NCBI GenBank assembly: GCA_000383295.1
Contig: KB911068.1
Location: 299,322-363,321, forward strand
DNA from: Faecalispora sporosphaeroides DSM 1294
Lineage (GTDB): Bacteria > Bacillota > Clostridia > Oscillospirales > Acutalibacteraceae
Reading direction: 5' to 3'
Length of the DNA: 64,000 bases
Of the stretch, positions 61,003-64,000 are shown in pieces. The translations under genes were made by a program, and so were the position numbers. Numbering within the stretch: the stretch's first letter is position 1; the number at the start of each line of letters is the position of its first letter. Under the pieces are notes generated by a model. That model was not told the DNA's origin, searched no databases, and was given only the letters and a program-made list of their open reading frames with translations.

Positions 61003-61269
61003 AATGCAGCCGGCCGGAGCGAAAACATATCGTCGAGTTTAAAAAAAGGCGGGTGCTTTGTTTTTCTCATATCATAGTCGTCCTTCGCTTTGAAATCCTC
61101 AAAAAGTAACTGAATACGGTCTTGTTTAGAAGCTTGTCGAGGAGAAAATGTCTTCCACTGCCCGATCGGAATTGATTGCCAAATAAAAAAATATCTGCCA
61201 ATCGGTAAATAATGATCGGATTTTGGATAAAACTAAAAGCGTACTTTGATTTTAAAGGAGATAATGAAA

Positions 61270-61698
61270 ATGAATACAAACGACAATTTGGAAAACACAA
61301 AGAAGCTCAATCAGCAGTCCCGCCAGAATGCGTCCGGCCAGAGTTCCTCCGGCGTGAGCAGCATGGATTCTGCGGCCGAGCAGGAGGCCCGCCAGCTGAA
61401 CCAGCAGTCCCGCCAGAGCTCTTCCAGCCAGAGTTCCTCCGGCATGAACAGCTCGGATTCGGATTTGCAGCAGGCTCGTCAGGCAAATCAGCAGTCCCGC
61501 CAGAATGCGTCCGGCCAGAGTTCTTACGGCATGAACAGCATGAATTCCGCGGCTGAGCAGGAGGCCCAGCAGTTGAACCAGCAGTCCCGCCAGAGCTCGT
61601 CCGGCCAGAGCACTCCCAGCGTGAGCAGCATGGATTCCAAGGCGGAGCAGGAAGCCCGCAAGCTGAACCAGCAGTCCCATCAGGGAACATCCAACTGA
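61270..61698 (+). CDS. Gamma-type small acid-soluble spore protein-like repeat protein
   Basis: A 142-residue hydrophilic, low-complexity protein made of about four repeats of roughly 35 residues. Each has the pattern E.EAR.LNQQSRQ..S.QSS.G followed by MNSMDS-like residues. The Asn-Gln-Gln-Ser plus Ala/Gln/Arg repeats resemble SspE, the gamma-SASP that stores amino acids in Bacillus spores and is degraded on germination. Cys, Trp and long hydrophobic stretches are absent. ATG 61270 fits AGGAG 9 bases upstream; an ATG at 61264 is too close. The repeats are also near-identical in DNA, so copy number may vary. Expression in the forespore is expected but no sigma-G site was identified. Confidence 0.72.
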   Translation: MNTNDNLENTKKLNQQSRQNASGQSSSGVSSMDSAAEQEARQLNQQSRQSSSSQSSSGMNSSDSDLQQARQANQQSRQNASGQSSYGMNSMNSAAEQEAQQLNQQSRQSSSGQSTPSVSSMDSKAEQEARKLNQQSHQGTSN

Positions 61699-61712
61699 AT
61701 ATGTGAAGAAAT

Positions 61713-61746
61713 GCCCCTGTCCGCAATGAGGAATACGGACAGGGGC
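61713..61746 (+). terminator. Terminator after the SASP-like gene
   Basis: An 11-bp perfect GC-rich stem (61713-61723 with 61736-61746), followed by a moderately T-rich stretch. Confidence 0.8.
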
Positions 61747-61934
61747 GCTTCTGTTTGTAAAACAACTGCCGCCGATGAAGGCGAAGTCAAGAGCTGACCT
61801 GGAGATAAGGACAAAAACTCCTTTTGACGAATCGGCGGCAAAAGGCGCCAAAAGAAGGCGGTTCAAAAATGAATGGCGACCAGAGTTCGGCGCATACTGA
61901 GCGGGGATACAGGCATATAGTAGTAGCAGTTCAG

Positions 61935-63032
61935 CTATTTTGCCAGCGCCAGAATCTGTTCGCAGATCTCTTCTTGCTTTTGCTGTACGCGCTCAAAATT
62001 CATATGCGGAATGTAGTGCCCCTCCAGCTCATCGTGCAGCTTTTTCGTCTGGGCCAGTGCCTTTAAGGCTTCGCCCAGCAGCGTGTCGAATGTTTTGGAG
62101 TTGAACTCCGTCGCATCCTTCTGCCGTTCGGCCTGCGCGGGGTCGGTGTACTGCGTCAGGTCCAGTATCGTCTGGCGGCGGCTTTTCAGCTCGAAGCCGT
62201 CCTGCTCCGAGAGAAACGCCAGCTTTAGTTCCGGAATCAGCACGTGCTCAATGCGTGTCTCCGGCGCAAGCGGTGAGTAATACAGCTCCACATCCAGCCC
62301 GCGGAACACCGCTTCGTCGGTCACTTTTTTCAGCATTTCGTGCACGCCCACGCCCCACACGCTCCGAATGGAATACACCTTTTCTGCGCTGTTTGCCAGC
62401 GATTCCAAATGGTTTACGATGCCCGACGGAGTGATGGCGCAGGCGAATAAACGGCGGGTTTTGCCCAGCCTGCCGGTTACCGCCACCTTTTCCAGCTCGC
62501 TGTCGATGATCCGCTGCGCCTGCAGGAGCGCACCGGCTCTGTCTGTCGCGGATTCGATCGTCTCCAAAATGTCGTCCATCAGGCACTTGGCCGCCGCAAG
62601 GGATTGATAGGCGTGCCTGTATTGCCGCTTGATGTCCGCGCCGATGCGGATGATCTCATCGCGGCTCTCGCGGATGGCCTCCCCGTTCCAGTATTCGCCC
62701 AGATTGATGATCTCGTCCACGGCGGCGGGGTACATCGGGTCGGTAACATGCGGGGCCGTGCCGTCGATGAGCGCCACGCCCAGTGCTGGAATCACCAGAC
62801 AATCCAGCGAATCCGGGTCCGATGCGCAGTGCATGTACTCAAGAGCATATCCTTCCAGCGTCATCCGCTCGCCGATGCGCTTTAAAAAGGTGGATTTGCC
62901 CACGCCGGGGCCGCCCTTCAGGCAATAGATGCGCCTGGCGTTCTGCGGCGGAAGTATATAGGCAAAATAAGAGAAGAAACCCTGGCTGGTATTATTTCCG
63001 GGGAACATGTGACGAATCCGATTCTCTGCCAT
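61935..63032 (-). CDS. PRK06851-type P-loop ATPase
   Basis: A 365-residue cytoplasmic protein with a Walker A KGGPGVGKST near residue 40 and a second P-loop-like half of uncertain function. The opening (NRIRHMFPGNNTSQGFFSYF) and the Cys/His segment (YMHCASDPDSLD) agree with the PRK06851 group found mainly in spore-forming Firmicutes; its role is not known. GAGGT lies about 7 bases before ATG 63032. Single gene, with an IR TTGGTA/TACCAA (about 63094-63112) in the upstream spacer. Confidence 0.82.
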   Translation of the reverse strand: MAENRIRHMFPGNNTSQGFFSYFAYILPPQNARRIYCLKGGPGVGKSTFLKRIGERMTLEGYALEYMHCASDPDSLDCLVIPALGVALIDGTAPHVTDPMYPAAVDEIINLGEYWNGEAIRESRDEIIRIGADIKRQYRHAYQSLAAAKCLMDDILETIESATDRAGALLQAQRIIDSELEKVAVTGRLGKTRRLFACAITPSGIVNHLESLANSAEKVYSIRSVWGVGVHEMLKKVTDEAVFRGLDVELYYSPLAPETRIEHVLIPELKLAFLSEQDGFELKSRRQTILDLTQYTDPAQAERQKDATEFNSKTFDTLLGEALKALAQTKKLHDELEGHYIPHMNFERVQQKQEEICEQILALAK

Positions 63033-63299
63033 AGTAGCACCTCGCAATACTTACAGTATGTGTATTTTCTTTTACCATACTATGCGCGGTTGGTATACGC
63101 AGTACCAATCTTCCCAAAAATAATAATCGCGGCCGATCGCGCTTTAACGGCGGCTGCCGTCTTACAGGGCCGGCGATGCCCCTCGCTGCGGCTGTGTGAT
63201 TCAGACGGCCAAAATTTGCATATTCCAAAACCCGCAGGCAATACTAGTGGCTGATCAAAGGTTGATGCATATGGTGAAATTTTATAATGAGGTGATACG

Positions 63300-63536
63300 A
63301 TGACAAACAAAGAAATCGGGAGAATCCTGAATTTGTTCGAGGTGGGGGAGGCGACGGGGCACAATTTTATTTTAACTAAGAAAAGCCCGGTTGTTCACAA
63401 GGTGAGTGAAGAAAATATTCAGGAGCTTCTGGAAAAGCATGTCATCTCTAAAATCAGGGAAGGGCAGGCGGGCGAAGACCAGTATATGATCACGGAGCTG
63501 GGGCTGAGAGTCAGAAACGGGCAGGCGGAGGTGTAA
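63300..63536 (+). CDS. Small hypothetical protein
   Basis: A 78-residue soluble protein (begins MTNKEIGRILNLFEVGEATG). It looks like a small winged-helix-like or regulatory fold (helix ENIQELLEKHVISKI then strand pair DQYMITELGLRV), but I cannot name a family. GAGGTGAT lies 3-4 bases before the ATG. The stop codon is inside the terminator stem at 63522. Confidence 0.72.
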   Translation: MTNKEIGRILNLFEVGEATGHNFILTKKSPVVHKVSEENIQELLEKHVISKIREGQAGEDQYMITELGLRVRNGQAEV

Positions 63537-63554
63537 AAACTTCCGCCTGTTTTT
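63522..63554 (+). terminator. Terminator overlapping the 63300 gene's stop
   Basis: An 11-bp stem with one G-U pair (63522-63532 with 63539-63549) followed by TTTTTGTTTTG. The spacer 63555-63804 shows no gene; it may include one end of the IS110-type element. Confidence 0.85.
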
Positions 63555-63804
63555 GTTTTGTCAAATAGAAGGGAATTCCGTGCTCTCCCGGAATCTTCCC
63601 CGGGGCAGATTGCCTGACGGAAATCGATTCTTGCACATAATGCGGCGCCATGCTGTCAATACTATCCGTGTCAATGATTTTAAAAGGAGTCCTGCTAACA
63701 AAAGTCAAGCCCCAAATTCAAGAAAATTCAGTGTAGAAAAAAGAGTATAACAAAAAGGCGGCCACAATATGCGCCCACCTGAATAAGTGAAATCCAGAGA
63801 CTGA

Positions 63805-64000
63805 CTATGTATTCGAGTGCATTTGCTCCAAAGCGTTCAAATGGTCTCTGACTTTGGCGTGGTAAATGCGCAGGAATTTGTTCGCAGCGGCGGTCATGTA
63901 AACAAGATAAGGCTTACCCTCGGCACGCTTGCGGTCAAGAAATTGGTATACCGGCTCGTCCTGTGGAGAGCGTTTCAGGTGCGTACTGACAATTTGAAAC
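63805..64000 (-). CDS. IS110-family transposase, C-terminal fragment (cut by window edge)
   Basis: On the minus strand the frame is open from the window edge to a TAG at 63805-63807, giving 64 C-terminal residues. The pattern YQFLDRKRAEGKPYLVYMTA followed by ANKFLRIYHAKV is the typical end of IS110/IS116/IS902 DEDD transposases, beyond the Transposase_20 domain. Elements of this family lack inverted ends and use a bridge RNA from a non-coding end to choose their target. Whether the rest is intact lies outside the window. Confidence 0.85.
   Translation of the reverse strand, partial: FQIVSTHLKRSPQDEPVYQFLDRKRAEGKPYLVYMTAAANKFLRIYHAKVRDHLNALEQMHSNT

Noticed and set aside
61067..61300. A minus-strand frame ending LLNKTVFSYFLRISKRRTTMI, considered as a transposase remnant
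   Set aside because: No family signature could be named and it overlaps the ribosome site of the SASP-like gene; too little evidence to annotate.
61290..61690. Direct repeats considered as a CRISPR array
   Set aside because: The repeats are in frame, encode the NQQSRQ protein pattern and lack unique spacers of fixed length. No CRISPR array or cas gene is seen in the window.

Overview
The window looks like a chromosomal segment of a spore-forming, anaerobic, amino-acid-fermenting member of the Clostridia, probably the Oscillospirales. This rests on gene content (glycyl-radical enzyme, Fe-S serine dehydratase, molybdenum hydroxylase, a spore protein of the gamma-SASP kind, a YIEGIA pair), on strong GGAGG ribosome sites with mixed ATG/GTG/TTG starts, and on gram-positive TTGACA-17-TATAAT promoters. 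No plasmid or prophage structure is visible. The only recognisable insertion-sequence gene is an IS110-type transposase cut by the right edge.

Layout. 1-16 kb: tail of a short-chain dehydrogenase, msrAB, a broken small gene, a 1972-residue secreted protein joining a phosphodiester-glycosidase domain to a purple-acid-phosphatase-like domain, then a lantibiotic self-protection set (LanFEG-type ABC transporter, NisI/SpaI-type lipoprotein, two-component system) with no lantibiotic synthesis genes. It is followed by a structured-RNA candidate, a DJ-1/PfpI pseudogene and an initiator tRNA. 15-17.8 kb: acetyltransferase, an orphan promoter-terminator unit, small genes, tRNA-Leu and a short inverted-repeat element. 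17.8-25 kb: a GC-rich three-gene minus-strand operon. It encodes a 1597-residue HD / repeat / nucleotidyltransferase / GNAT-like / phosphoribosyltransferase-like fusion, a lactate/malate-dehydrogenase-like protein and a flavodoxin-like protein. I do not recognise this as a described pathway.

25-45 kb: a peptide and hydroxyproline island. A cupin-type XRE regulator faces an operon for a glycyl-radical activase, trans-4-hydroxyproline dehydratase (HypD), pyrroline-5-carboxylate reductase, a split ThrE-type exporter, P5C dehydrogenase and a PpnP-like protein. A second operon encodes a POT peptide transporter, a metal-dependent amidohydrolase and an M24 aminopeptidase/prolidase. Both promoters carry TTTCAT-N4-ATGAAA palindromes, which suggests one regulon: import Pro/Hyp peptides, cleave them, dehydrate Hyp to P5C, then reduce P5C to proline or oxidise it to glutamate. 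Next comes a tripartite TctCBA uptake system plus amidohydrolase behind a sigma-54 type promoter, beside a PrpR-like sigma-54 activator gene.

45-64 kb: two-subunit L-serine dehydratase, three CBO0543-type membrane proteins, a ferritin-like protein, a three-subunit molybdenum hydroxylase, YIEGIA with its capping subunit, a DsbA-family protein, an FMN-riboswitch-controlled ribDEBAH operon, a repeat-built gamma-SASP-like protein, a PRK06851-type ATPase, a small hypothetical gene and the IS110-type transposase fragment.

All assignments come from reading translated sequence and motifs by eye. No database search was run.
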